From Eumeta japonica (lineage: Eukaryota > Arthropoda > Insecta > Lepidoptera > Psychidae): a stretch of DNA of 64,000 nucleotides. The notes below the pieces were generated by a model. It saw nothing but the letters and a program-made list of their open reading frames with translations. It did no database searches and was not told the origin of the DNA. The position numbers and the translations under genes are program-made. The stretch lies in contig BGZK01000084.1 of NCBI GenBank assembly GCA_005406025.1, forward strand, positions 248,001-312,000, given 5' to 3'. Shown here piece after piece: positions 1 to 12,521 of this stretch (the stretch's first letter is position 1; each line of letters begins with the position of its first letter).

Positions 1-744
1 CGACAAGAACACGTGTGATGTCATTACAGCGAAATTAATCGTATAATAAATTTAGACCGGCAACACCCTCTATAATAAATTCGTAAACATGTCCGCGACA
101 TACTCGCCCGACCGCGTGACCTGCGGCGCGGCGACCGCGCTAGTGAGCAAGCGCACCTCACTTAGCTTTATCTCGACCACGTTACGATCTTGTATTGTGA
201 ACTTTTACGATTCGATTTCATTGAGGCCGATGCTCGTTGTCCTTTTACAATGTGTGATAAGATTTTTTTTTGGGAACGCTATGCTTTTTTTCGCGGTATA
301 ATTTAAATGTTCCACGGCTTAGTAGAACTAAACACACAAACAGACAGACGGACGCGGATAGCAACTTTATACTACTTAGTGACAGGGATCTAGTGGATGG
401 CTGTCACGTTATTAAATCATTATATTTTTTGCCACAACGTAATTAAGTGTAATTGCCTTTACATGAAATTCAAACAGTCGGAACGATTATGAATCACCGA
501 TGAAATAATTGAAAGGGTCTGTCGCCCGGTTTTAAGAAATCCTCGTCTTAAATTATACTCTCACTTCGAAAATTATAAAATATTATCATCCAAACTTTTT
601 GTGCTTGCAATATAAATTTATTAGCTTTTAAATTAGTAATAAATTCTTTAAGAATTAAAATTGAAAATTTAATACTAATTAGCATTATAAGATAAATGTA
701 AATAAAACGAAATACTAACTAATAAAACTTTACAAACCAACAGA

Positions 745-850
745 CAAGCCGTTTCTCGCCCGTCCCGCCGTGTTGCGATTTGCTCCCGCTACCGCTCCCG
801 TTTTAGATTCCAATCTTACTTTCTGTTCCAATACCGGTCTCGAACTCTTC
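745..850. repeat. Short degenerate array of the same type
   Basis: CTCCCGCTACCGCTCCCG and GTTCCAATACCGGTCTCGAA are the same kind of period-six sequence as at 47180-47400. Confidence 0.4.
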
Positions 851-1303
851 TTAAACATTGCAGTCATTTTTATGGTATTAAAAATTATATAATATTATAT
901 GATACAATATTATATGCATATTGTATCTAGTATTAAAGTAGTGAATAGAAAGTTTCTTATCTGGTATATCATAAGATAATTACCGCTTTGTTAAACGGTT
1001 TAGGAAACTACCCCAAACAAACAAAAAGACAAACATTCAATTTTACTTATATGTACACTGTACAGATTAGTGTAACCATCCATAACGTTCCAATTTTTGC
1101 ACACTTTTTTTCAACCACACTTATTATACGTACGTCTTTCTATTTACATGTTGAGCGATAGTAAGTTGTATGTATCCATGTATAGGCAGATAGATTGTTT
1201 ATAGTACGTAAGTAACGGCTAATAAAGGATTTTTTTAAAATATCAACCTATAAAAGGTAATATAAGGGAATATATAAAGGACAAAAATTTGTATATCTGG
1301 CAC

Positions 1304-1640
1304 GAGGGGCGTTCACTATAAAATGCAAATGAGATACAAAACCTTGGAAACCAAAAAAAAATTAAATACTGGCTGGTAAAACCGGAATTTTGATTAGATT
1401 ATAAAAAAGAAAATAATAATAATATGTTCTCTTTTTAAAAAAATGAATGTATTTTGTTTGCAGTCTGTTGTATTGTGTTGTTGAAAATGGAAAAAAATTG
1501 AATTTCGTGGAAATTAAGTACCTATGCTCGAAAAATTTCACTACAGAACGAGATAATCAAGACTTACATGACACTTTAGGAGCAAATACTCCGTCGTATT
1601 CTACAGTTGTCTGTTGGTGCGCAAGATTCTATCGCAGGTA
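1304..1640 (+). mobile_element. Mariner-like 5' fragment, third lineage
   Basis: A terminal-repeat-like start (GAGGGGCGTTCACTATAAAA) is followed by a short frame with FVEIKYLCSKNFTTE and TPSYSTVVCW, matching the N-terminal DNA-binding part of a mariner transposase. No catalytic part follows, so this is a remnant. Confidence 0.6.
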
Positions 1641-1777
1641 TATGCGATTCGAGCCAAAATAAATATCTCGTGGTACAAGGGGAAGAGGCCGACCTAGTGC
1701 CCGTTGGCACAGATGAAATAGTAAATACGGCCAGTAGAAATTGGCTATCTAAAACCAAAAAAATAAAGCCTGATAGT

Positions 1778-2000
1778 GACGTAGCTCACCTGGGTATCAC
1801 CCGGGGCGGATCTGAAAAATCAAAACTGTTAAGTTTAAGAAAAATTCTATGATAAACAATGTTTTATATTTCGTTGTCCATTTTTTGTGAATCAAAATTT
1901 GCGGTCGGATGAACTCTGATGTCACTCCTAAATGGGTGGCACCCGGTGCGGGCCGCCCCCGCCGCACTCCCCCGGCCACACCACTGAATCCTGGCATGCC
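1778..2000. repeat. Dispersed insect repeat with GC-rich end
   Basis: Sequence around GTGGCACCCGGTGCGGGCCG and CCGCACTCCCCCGGCCAC, ending CACTGAATCCTGGCATGCC, stands out from AT-rich flanks. I recall similar sequence from many insect genomes as a non-coding repeat end. No second copy is in the window, so boundaries are rough. Confidence 0.4.
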
Positions 2001-3419
2001 TTGGAGGTGGCTTTTACCGAAAGGGGTCCGTACATATTATGTAAAAATATAGTATAGATAATTACTTGTTAATTTGTAATATTTTCTTTTATTTTGTTAT
2101 GTATAGTATAAAAAATAAACAGCTAAGTAAAATGTCTCTACTATATAACTTTTGTGGAATGTAAATAAAGCATTATTATTATATGCGATCCAAGAGTTAT
2201 TCCAGTATCGCCATAAAGGTAAACCCCGCGTTTGCCTCAAACCGAGTCAGCGTTTTTGTGTTATGATCTTGCTTATGAGATGATTACATGAGCTTTGACT
2301 CGTTTTTCCGGCTGCAGTCCAGTATTATAGCGGAACGTCAGATTCGACAATTGGCTCGTTGATGGCGATATTAATTTTCCCTTTCACACTTGGCCGCTTT
2401 CAATTAGACAGTACTCGTGTGGTGTGAAATTTTATTAAAAAAAAAACTTGGTTAAAATTGCTCAAGATATTAACGAGATATATGTATGTACTAATCTTTC
2501 GATATATCAATAGATTTAACAACTCGCTGCTGATCTCCTTTATAGGTGAAATAATATCTAGTCAAACCCACGAATCAATGATGAAGACGAAATGAAAAGT
2601 CATAAAAGTCAGTAAAATAAATTTGTAAACCTATACTGGTAACGTTTATTATTTATACATTTATACAAAATAATATAAAAGTACGTTAATTCACAGTGTA
2701 GAGTCTAGAAAAAAATACAAAATGAGTTTAAATTACACAGTTCTTAAATATTGAGATCAGGATGTACGATAGTACGAAAATCAAAAAAAAAACGAAATGA
2801 TCAAAATTTAGTTATAAAGTGCTTGATTAGTAAAATACAATGTAAATTCCTGTTTTAGTATCGAATGTTTGTTTTTGCATCACTTCTTGATGACAGTACA
2901 CTATTTATTTTGAAACGCGATCACATCTCCCATAAGAAGTCAGAGTCACAAACGTGAACGGGAGCCAAGGGAGTAGTGATCGTCCCTTAACCATTAATCA
3001 GCTCAATTTAACCCTATTTAAGGGCTCATTACTACCTCTATAAGATTCGAAGTAGGTCTCCCTGCTCTCGTCTGCACCGTAGACAAGTGTCGAGAATATA
3101 AATATTCTTTTATGGTAATAAATAAAATTATATAGATTACAAAATAAAGAGGAAAAAAATTTATACTCCAGGTAAATCTCCTTTGGCCTTTTATATGAAT
3201 TCCTTCATTCAATAAACATTCATTATTGCTTCTATTGCATACGGTGTTATTTTGCAAAAATTCACTATTAGAAGCTTGCTTGCGACATGCAATAACATGC
3301 AGTATGAAACCCACGGCTGACCCTAAAAACTGTTCTTCCACTACGAATCTCTATTCAACGAATTAAATATTGATTCCAAATAATTGATAAATATGAAACA
3401 CCTAAGAAATTGATAGTCT

Positions 3420-3465
3420 TTTATTTATCTTAACCGCCAATTGATTAGCGGTTAGGATAAATAAA
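3420..3465. other. 18-bp hairpin
   Basis: TTTATTTATCTTAACCGC at 3420-3437 pairs with 3448-3465; one position is a U-G pair as RNA; loop of 10. Confidence 0.75.
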
Positions 3466-3964
3466 AAAATTATTGGATTTGAGGGTCGGCGGTAGGTTGC
3501 ATGCAACATGGAAATGTTATTGCGTGTTGCGGACAAGCGTCTAATAAATTACCGCCTCTAGTCATATTTATACACGATGTCTCGCATTTATTCCGGACCT
3601 TCGACACCACATTCCAAACTATCGGATGGAGACAAAATCGATATATATAAAGAAATGGATGTCTGTATATAAGCAATTGCTAAACTCTTACATCTTTAAA
3701 CCGATTAACATGAAAGTAAGTGCGAGTAAATAGTTTTTTTCATGCAGAAAGTTTTTATTCAATCAATTCAATATCCGTCCTCGACTTTAACCGCAACTAG
3801 TAGATACTGGTAGTGGTGCTACAACGAAATCACTCCCTTTAGTGGTTTCGTTTAACTTTGTTCAATTCTTTCATTAGTAGAAAACTACGCTGTCTCCGAG
3901 TAATGTAATCTATATTTTTTTTAGATACTAGCATTTACTTCGGCTTTGTACAAATCGAAACCGT

Positions 3965-4140
3965 GAACGGTGATGGTATCGCAAGTGAAAGCGGAACAGG
4001 GAACAGAATCAAGAACCGGGACCGTAACCGAAATTTAGAACGGGACAGGGGTCGAAATCAAATGTGGAGCTGGGATTAGAATCAACTGCGAGACCGCGAT
4101 CTGAATCAGAAACAACACTGGACCAGCATTGAAAGCAGTC
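3965..4140. repeat. Degenerate hexamer-like array (GAACCG/GAATCG type)
   Basis: Consecutive variants such as GGGAACAGAATCAAGAACC, GGGACCGTAACCG and GGAGCTGGGATTAGAATC give a rough period of six. Similar arrays on the other strand occur at 745-850 and 47180-47400. Confidence 0.55.
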
Positions 4141-6371
4141 ACAAAATTGGAATTGACAGCTAGATCTTTAAATATAAAAGATAAAGGAACGCATCTTATG
4201 TCCTCGCGGGCCAAGTCACGTGAGGAAAGCTAGCTCGACTACAATAAATAAATGAATATCGACCCTTAATATCATTGTCAGCTATATCACCTTTTTGACT
4301 CGACCTGGAACGAAGTGATCAACCTCGGCGCTTTACGTCCACCTATCATCTTGGTACGCTATACAAAAACTACTCAATAGACACAAGCTCCTGCTACTTG
4401 GACGCACGACGAAAGGCCGAGTTATGTGGGATTGTTACTTAAAACTCTCCCCCGGGAGGACTGAGATTACATTACCGGCCCTGAGGCTATGTAAGCTTTT
4501 AAAGCGAAAACAAACTGAACATACGGTGCTATATTTTGGGAACTTCGCCTGACGTCGAAGTGAAATCACATGATTTTCGACCGAGCTTACCGGCCCGACT
4601 GAGGCCGTAGTAATATTATTAGGCTAATTAAAATTTATTATTTTTGTACCTTTCCACGAATGACGTGGTGTGTTCAACGAGTGTTATGAATTTATGCGCC
4701 GGAATCGCGGTAACATAGAATTGTTTGCTAATATAGAGAGCAATTTTGTAACGAAATTATTGACAAGGCTTGTTTCCAGATCGCCCACGTCGGATGTCTA
4801 ATTATAATTCCTGTATAAACATGTCGGCAGGGCACCTCACGATCACATTGTCTTTAGGAAAGTTTATTTTGACTTTTGACACGTTCGACACGACGTGAGC
4901 TTTTCGGACGAGACGGCTGGTTTTATTGGAGAATGTTTTTTGATCACACCTAAACATATCACATAATTAGATGTATGACCAATCATAAACGCAAGTTGCG
5001 TGCGGTCTGAATCTCTCTTGTAAATGCATACGCGGTTCGTACTTGGTTCCACAGACAACATGGCACGCGTTCGCAAACTACTTTCTAACGAGCGTCCATA
5101 CGACTGACGGTCAAACGTTGGCAAATTGTACGTACTTTCGTGAGGTTGTTCCACTCTCCTAGAAAGATTTAAACATTGAGCGCCCTGTCTCAATGTTTAA
5201 AAAGGCAACATTCTACGTCTAATTATCCTTTACTTTCGTATTAACGGCGACCGGCGTGATGTCGAGAGATCGGCGGGCATCATCACTGATGCGGCGAGCT
5301 CTCTGCATCAAAATGTTTTGATCGATGTGCTCCGTAGGAGAACGAAGAAAAACACTTTTTTTATGGGTCGAGCGCGGAAGCTGGTAATGTGTTTCCGCAT
5401 CACATTATTTTAGATGCTCCCACCGGCGCATCTTATTCCAGATAAATAAGGTCGGACGTTTTGAGTTATCTGTCTGAACTTCATACAATAATTCAATGAT
5501 TGGTATCAAATAATTCCTTCGTTTTCGTATTCTCAGCAACGGACGCCTAGTTTCAAAACGAATGATAAAATAACACGTGCCGCACTCGCTCAAGAATCTT
5601 GTTGCAAGGACGGCCTACGACCCTTCCACGGGCATTAAAAGTACTCCTTTCCCTTTGAAAGCTATACTTGCGTTCGGTCCGAATTCATTTATTTTAGAAA
5701 CTTCGGACAATAGATTCGCGCCCGCGGCGTCATTCAAAGTTCCCGTTGCGACCTTTTTGGTTTTCAATAACCTTGAAAATATTACCAGCGTAGGACTGGA
5801 TGAAAGCGAAAGAAAGGAAACTTTCTTGAGGCAGTATCAACGGATGTCCACATCGACCAGCGAGCATTTAAAAATTTGAAACAGACCTGGCTTTAAAATA
5901 CATTTTATGTTAGTACACATTCATACATCTCCTAGCGGACTCGACAAACGTTGTCCTGCCCGAATGTTGGCTTGCCTTCTGTATTAGGGGTTACATTTTT
6001 TCGATAGACCATATACTTAGTGCCATTAGACATTGAGTTTCATATTTCAATTTTTCTGTTTCATCATTGCATGATTTGCTGTCACCCGAAGCAAAATTAA
6101 AATATCAGTACAATTTTTCTATTGTCGTTGGGAAATATATCATTTAATATCTATCAAAACACGGTGAAAAGAAATTGAAATATCAAAATAACGCCAAGCT
6201 ACGACTTAAGTGACTCGTGCATACATTGACGCGTAAGTACCTAAAATATTGGGATTATAAAATGTTCTGATATGCGAAAAAAAATTCGTCCAATAAATAA
6301 AAAATATCCAATTGCAGCGCCACCTAACGTTTTTAATTGTAAATCTAAACCATCCAAATACCTACTCAAAT

Positions 6372-6450
6372 AGGGGCCATTCAAGTATTACGTAAGCACC
6401 AAAAGGGAGTGGGGGTTTTTGCTTTGCTTACTTTTGATGACATGGGGGTC
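6372..6450 (+). repeat. GGGGCCATTC-family repeat, left copy
   Basis: Begins GGGGCCATTCAAGTATTACG, then AAAAGGGAGTGGGGG and TTGCTTACTTTTGATGACAT. It is related to the copy at 8040-8158. It may be a truncated MITE or one end of a 1.8-kb element. Confidence 0.6.
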
Positions 6451-6739
6451 GCGGAGTCTGAATGATAATGACGTCAGCAATATTTATTTACTTTAAGTAC
6501 TTGATTTTTTTGGAAAGAGATTCCACTAATTACTTACTCGCCCTCACACACTTGTTTACGTTTAATTAATAATGAATCGAAGTAGGGGAATTACCGGGTG
6601 CGCTATCCACTTTTAAAATTTATTCAATGTGATATTGGTGCGGTTCATTGAATTTGAGGTCTTATTAGCCGATGGTTGTTTTACATTGAATTATAAAAAT
6701 AGAAGACGCACAGTTCCGCGCTCAAAAATGACCGAGGTA

Positions 6740-6773
6740 AATGAGTGCTAAAACAGACAGTTTAGCACTCATT
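6740..6773. other. Short hairpin
   Basis: AATGAGTGCTAAA is followed after a short loop by TTTAGCACTCATT. Outer bases pair less well (GAGGTAAATG with CATTTAGTTTCCTC). Confidence 0.65.
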
Positions 6774-8039
6774 GCATTTAGTTTCCTCAGTTTTCCCGTT
6801 AAGATGTTGAAATGTTCTATCAATAAGTACCTAAATAGCACGTTAAAAGCGTCGAAAAAAATAATTTTTTTTATTTTCGATAAGCGAAATTTAGTTTACT
6901 TAGCATGAATGCTCAATCGTGTATTATAACAGGGATTTAATAATATGGTATATAATTTTTTTTTTGTTTTAAATTACCATTAAAATATGAGTTATAAACG
7001 GACTTTATCTAAATATATCTAAACAACTCTGATATCGTACTTTCTTCGTTGTCACAATATTCGTTCGCTCATCAATAGAGACTCATTTCTTAAACTAAGA
7101 GAGTCATTTTAGTACTTCATAAAAATTTTATTTTTTAAACAATCTTAAAATTACATCTAAAAGACAATTGTATAACATATGAAATCTATAACATGGAAAT
7201 TGATATGACAGATATTTCAATTTATTTTTTAACAAATTACGTACAGTATATAATATATGCCAGTCAAAAAGGAATATTTTAATATTTAATGAATCGTCAC
7301 CTGTTCTATGAAGCAAATAACAGAAGCATTTGTATTACTATACTTAACACAATTTAGAAATTATCAAGTCCTTTAATTTACATTTACAATCGAAATAATA
7401 AAATTAAAATTTTACATTAACTATAATAACATTACTTATTATTAACTACATTAAGTTTTTCTCTGCAGAAAAATGGATATGATCATGTTCATCCATTCGT
7501 ACAAAAAACAATGATAAAGAACTGAAATAATGTTAAGGCGATACACCGGTGCATCGCTTTACAAAAAACACGTGCAGATCGTAATAATTATGTCTTATTG
7601 TGTTCCAGAAACAAGATGACCGTTTTTCTGCTAATAGTATTTAAAAATGAACCTCTTTCTCATTATCTTTTGATTGATACGTCATATGGCAACTATTGTT
7701 TCCTCCCTTGTTTTTCTTTGGTATTTTAAAATGGTATTGTAAAATGTAAGATAAGATATCGTACACACTTTGACAGAATACATACTTTTATTGTGACTTT
7801 GAGCCGCTTTTCTACATTAAAATACCTGTTCATCTTATACCTATTTTCTTTCACCATTGATCCATTTTCCCACTGTTGAAATCGTTTTAAATTTTTTTAT
7901 AAAACAAATTAAATAAATAACTGCTTATTGTTGTTTAAATAAATATTAAATATGCTATAAATTCCTTTATAGTTTCAGGATTCTTTATTTCTAGACTTGA
8001 TGACTGCTGATTTTGAAAAACCAAAAAAGTCAAAAGAAT

Positions 8040-8158
8040 ATACCAACGTTTACGTAAATAAAAGGGGGAGGGATAAGAGTTTTGCTTACTTTTGTTGAGG
8101 AGGGGTTGGGGGGGTTGAAAATTACACGAATTCTGCTTACGTAATACTCGAATGGCCC
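8040..8158 (-). repeat. GGGGCCATTC-family repeat, right copy (inverted end)
   Basis: Reads AAAAGGGGGAGGGAT, TTGCTTACTTTTGTTGAGG, then ends CTTACGTAATACTCGAATGG and CCCC, the inverse of the start at 6372. Flanking ATA occurs on both sides of the 6372-8158 interval. Confidence 0.6.
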
Positions 8159-8579
8159 CATACATATAAAAATTTCATCATAATCGGTCCAGTCATTGAA
8201 GACGAGTACTAACACACATCACTCTTAAATCATTTCGACTTTATTACAATGATGACATTCTTTTTTGAAAGAAATCAGTCAGTTATTACAAAAGATTTTC
8301 TTATCATCTTATAGTACTTAATCGCACTATCGATCAATATTTAAGAAATTAATAACTGTTTTTGTTTTCACAAAATTTTTAATTCAAAACAAAACAATGT
8401 ATTATATACACTGACATCTGACGAAGAAATAAAATATAAATTACATTTTGCATGGCGGAGCTTCGACTTAGCTTTTATGAAGCCTTCTCCAAAAAGAAAA
8501 GCTTTTCTAGATCCATCTCTGAGTTTCTAATTGTAATAGTTGACCAAGAGGAAATGGTAACGACCATTGAGAAGTTATA

Positions 8580-8850
8580 AAAAGGAGAAAATTCAACGCA
8601 AAGAAGTGAGTCGCGACCATCACACGGCGTAGTCACACCGCCTCGATGGATCTTTAACCTTCCCGTGCTGAAGCCTTACACGAGGCCTGGAAAGAAAGCA
8701 TACAGTTATTGGAAAACGCTTTGCCACAACGCCGGGTCAGCGAATCGCTCGCTTAATATTCAAACAATTAGAGCGGGCGGCGCGCTCCGCAGAGACCGCC
8801 GCCGGGTCGCGGCGACCGGTGCGCCTCGGCTGTATCTTTAAACGAGTGAA
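8580..8850. other. GC-rich patch, possible promoter region
   Basis: TTATAAAAAGGAG at about 8575 is TATA-like and a GC-rich stretch follows (8770-8830). A 42-codon frame precedes it (ATG at 8452, MAELRLSFYEAFSKKK). Nothing ties these to a known gene. Confidence 0.2.
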
Positions 8851-9645
8851 CGATGTGCTGTGGAATATTTGAATGTCTGCCTGAAAAAATTGGGGGCGTT
8901 TCGTAACTATCGAAAAACTTAATAACTATCGACTGAATAAAGAGTGGGATATTAAAAACAGTGGCAATTGAAATGGATCAACTTCGGTCGCGTATACGCA
9001 AACAAGAATGTTCGTTGAGAATGTTGGATCTGTTTTCAACTATACTCACTCTACCCTCATTCAATATACTTCACCCGAAGTACTCAGTACTTAGGGTGAA
9101 GCCCTTATTGCTTACTTAGTAGGCGTATTAAGAGGTATTCTATCTCGACAAAGTATAGTCTTAACTGCACCGAGTCGTCGTTTATCACAAATCGGCGTAT
9201 GATCTATCTACATGATTAATTTTATAAATTAAATGAGAATGTCATATATTAGGTACTTCATAAGGACGCACTATTTGACTGCAATTTCATACGGAAGATT
9301 AAATAACATGTTGCTGTTTGATCTCATTTTGAAGGATTTTTTTTTAATTATAACTCATTTAAAAATATTTTTAATAATAAGCAATTACAATACATTCGAA
9401 AGTTAACCATTCTACAATCATCACACTTACAAACAAATACATTTCTCATATTCATCATTTAGGCATCGCCCTGTAAATAGATACAGATCACTGTCAAGTT
9501 TACAGATTAATTTTAACAAATACATATTCGTTGATGTACCAATTCGATTTTAACAACACTACATGATTTAAATCTACACATACATAATAAAGGTTACATT
9601 TGATAGTAATGATAAATAGTTCGGCTGACGTTCATCGATAAAACA

Positions 9646-9860
9646 CTAAACTTTGGCAGGCGTAACGGGGAAGCGGCATACGCGTGAACATAAGCTACAT
9701 GCGCACGACCGTCGCGTCGCACGTGCGATCTGCTGAACGCCGCCCGCGCCCCGGCGGAAGTGGAGGCGCGCAGGGCGGGGGCGGGGGCGGGGGCGGCCGC
9801 CTGCAGGAAACCGTCGCCACGAGAGCACTCCGCCCGACGGCGAGCTCGTTATCGGGAATG
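9646..9860. promoter_or_regulatory. GC-rich CpG patch with G-quadruplex motif
   Basis: CpG-rich DNA in an AT-rich region, 3.8 kb upstream of the first recognised channel exon. 9773-9793 has four G-runs (3, 5, 5 and 5) separated by single C, a textbook G-quadruplex motif and GC-box-like. It could be the promoter or 5' non-coding exon of the channel gene. The open frames here are compositional. Confidence 0.4.
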
Positions 9861-9971
9861 AGCGGTGTCGCAACATCGATTAATAATCGAATCCAACTAC
9901 ACCGTTGCTATTGTAATTTTTCCCCGTCTGCGTAGACTAAAATCGTAGAGGCATCGTGGATATGAAAGGAA

Positions 9972-10012
9972 GATCATTGAGCAATGGAGTTTAGCTCTAT
10001 TGCTCAATGATC
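9972..10012. other. Strong 18-bp hairpin with 5-nt loop
   Basis: GATCATTGAGCAAT, one G-U pair and GAG pair with the matching right arm around loop TTTAG. It lies about 110 bp after the GC-rich patch. Confidence 0.8.
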
Positions 10013-10440
10013 AGATTTATATATTTCTCGAACGAAATAGACGTGAATGGGTGACGAAATATATATAGGGATTTGTATTCGTAAGATTTCGATGACGATT
10101 GACTTCGAAGTTGAATGTTGCTGCTTTATCGATATTCAAATGTGCTTAATGTATTTTATACTAAACCTTCTTGGAAAGTACCTTTATATTGTATTTCGTC
10201 GAAAACGGGGCATAATATGACATTATGGTCTTAAACATCTAGAAATTGCATTTCAACGCGTTTGTTAGTTGTTGTGTTATTTTTGTTGTTAAATTGTAAT
10301 TTATATAATTGTAAAAGTCAATTAAAGAATTCGCTTTTATTTTCCTTTTTACTGTAATTAGCTATACAGCGCTACGTAAGAAACTGTCATTCGCAGCTCG
10401 TGCGTTTTGAGACCCTCGTCTGCGATTTGTGCCTCACAAT

Positions 10441-10613
10441 GTACAGTACGACACACGAAACTTTGCCGCTGTGAAGTTAGTTACTAAAACATCGCAATAG
10501 CGTAAAATAGGAAAGCGGCGGAGAAGAAGGAAGGGTCGGGGAGCGTTCAATCTGCGCATTACCTCATTCACAAATAATTCAGTGCGGCGGAGTTTCGTGC
10601 GTTGCACTGTACT
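10441..10613. mobile_element. MITE family 1, copy 1
   Basis: The element is 173 bp with inverted ends: GTACAGTACGACACACGAAA at the left, GTACAGTGCAACGCACGAAA read back from the right. The core has GCATCGCAATAGCGTAAAAT. There is no coding capacity. Confidence 0.85.
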
Positions 10614-10977
10614 CTTATATTACTATTGTTATATTTGAATTCTTTTCCAAGTGTTATTACCTAAAGATATTGAATGATATTATGGGGTCGTGCAGCTGAT
10701 ATTAATATATTTTTTACTGCACAAGCGGCCTGTTCGTACCATTTTTAAATTGAGATCAAAATTAACTATCTCTCAGAGAAAAATTTAAAGAAATTAATAT
10801 TTTAACTGTAACATCTCAACTTATACACAAACCTGTATAAAATGTCAAGAGATACATGGAATCGTTCCAATTAATTACCGATATCTATAACATTAAAGTT
10901 AGACATAGGAACGATCTTGCCGCTCATAAAACTCGACTAAGCAAAGTTAGTAAATCGTTTATGTGTGAGCTTTTAGC

Positions 10978-11225
10978 ATTATACCGTGTCTGAATACCCT
11001 AATGGAAAAATCCATGGGATTGAACTGTTCGACTGTCTGATTGTTTCATATTATTTCTAAGTGTTGTGCTAAATTATTAATTACTCATTACTTTGTATCG
11101 AAGAGCAGAAAAAAAACACAAGTTTCTTAGTCGTTTTTCCCGAGGTAATATTATATCGGAAGATAATTCATTAATGACATATTTCAAGTGTAACATTACT
11201 ACCTACCAAATAAAAATATATTGGA
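10978..11225 (+). repeat. Dispersed repeat, probable LINE 3' end, copy 1
   Basis: Shares ACCGTGTCTGAATA, TTTCTAAGTGTTGTGCTAAA, TTATTAATTAC and CATTTCAAGTGTAA, in the same order, with 61383-61666. The more complete copy ends in AATAAAGC plus a TTTTGATTT-like tail, as LINE 3' ends do. Confidence 0.6.
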
Positions 11226-12275
11226 TTTAAACCTCATTAGTGCCTTTTCCGCCCTCGGTGAATAATGTACTACTAACTACGTATCCCTACGACTTCGTAA
11301 GTGTAGAGCTTTAGTTTAACTAATAACATTTATTGAGACTTCATCAATAATGTGTATAAGCATATACAAAATGTGGTGTGAAACGATCAGAGACTAAAAC
11401 GAAGAACATGTTCGCTTCAACACGAGAGAGGCCGCGTAGAGCTAGCTGGCCGTACGAAAGACGAGCGACCCCGGCCCTCGCCCGCAACGTAACATCTGAC
11501 CCTGCTGAACGTTGTCAGCGGGCCGAGAGAAGCGGCAAATAGTTTCTATTTCTACAAATGCTAACGCTTTGACGTGTCCGATGTTTGTCTAAAAAAAATT
11601 GACTTTCGCTTTTCTAGCTCACGTGACATTTCATAAGCCAATATCGATCCCATACATGGATCATTCTTAGACCGCTTGTCTCGGCCTGCTGGTGTCATCA
11701 TAAGCTATACTCGCCGAAAACTGTACACGCCTGTAAAACAAAATTGTAAATTCATAGAAACAAGCGGTAGTTCTAGATATAGAAAGCTCGTATGCCTGCA
11801 CCCCACACGTCAAAAGGTCAAATTTGTATTATGTTACACTGTGAAGAAGCAACTTCAAGCTTCGCTCTGATAAACAGTTTAGAAGAGCTCCAATTTCGTA
11901 GCAGAATAATTTTTTATATTCGTATATCCCTTTTATGTGATGGAAGTTTAGATGCACTAAACGCGGTCGAAAGTTCCATCGAATAGTTAATACAGCCCCC
12001 TTGCTCCTTAACTCTCTTAGTAGAGTTATCTGTTTATTCTGCTTTGACATGACTTAAAAGTCAGATTCAACTCTATCAACTCGATTATTTCGAGGAGTCA
12101 AAGCGACATTTTCGAAAAGTTAAATGTTGCCACGAGCAATTGTTCGCATCGCTGAACCCATCAACTGAAGAAATGAGACCTTGGAGTGTAGAGAATGTTC
12201 GATAGAAAATAGATTAGTGATCATTTATTCATTTTTTTTCTTTTCATTAAACGACTTAGATGAAATGAAGTTTAA

Positions 12276-12521
12276 CAACGGTGTGCTTTAAACTTTAATT
12301 TGCAATAAATAACTGCTAACTCTTAAAGTTGAAAGCAAAACACGTCAAAATTCGCTGTTTTAACTTCACAATTGAAGGATAAATAAGGTAATATCTTAAT
12401 GATATTAAATTTAAAGTCGCAAATAGAAATATCTTTTAGATTATCGTTATTTTGACGTGTTTAGTTTATAACTTTAACAGTTAATTATTACAAATGAGAG
12501 TTTGAAGCACACCGCTGTAAA
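12276..12521. mobile_element. MITE with long inverted arms (family 2)
   Basis: The left arm, from ACGGTGTGCTTTAAACT, is repeated inverted at the right end (AGCGGTGTGCTTCAAACT read back). The similarity runs about 80 bp on each side, through AACACGTCAAAAT. The two arms cover most of the 246 bp, so the RNA would fold as a long hairpin. Confidence 0.75.

Noticed and set aside
89..301. 70-codon frame with a good-looking GTGAGC donor, as first exon of the channel gene
   Set aside because: The donor phase (0) does not match the exon at 13667 (needs two bases), and the peptide does not start like a signal peptide.
5405..5879. Neighbouring frames on both strands (62 and 100 codons), possible transposon relic
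   Set aside because: No catalytic or structural motif visible, no inverted ends found.
8452..8580. 42-codon frame starting MAELRLSFYEAF
   Set aside because: Tidy but short, with no homolog I recognise and no splice or transcript support.
9684..9935. 83-codon frame in the GC-rich patch
   Set aside because: Gly/Arg-rich translation of GC repeats, no domain, no matching splice phase.
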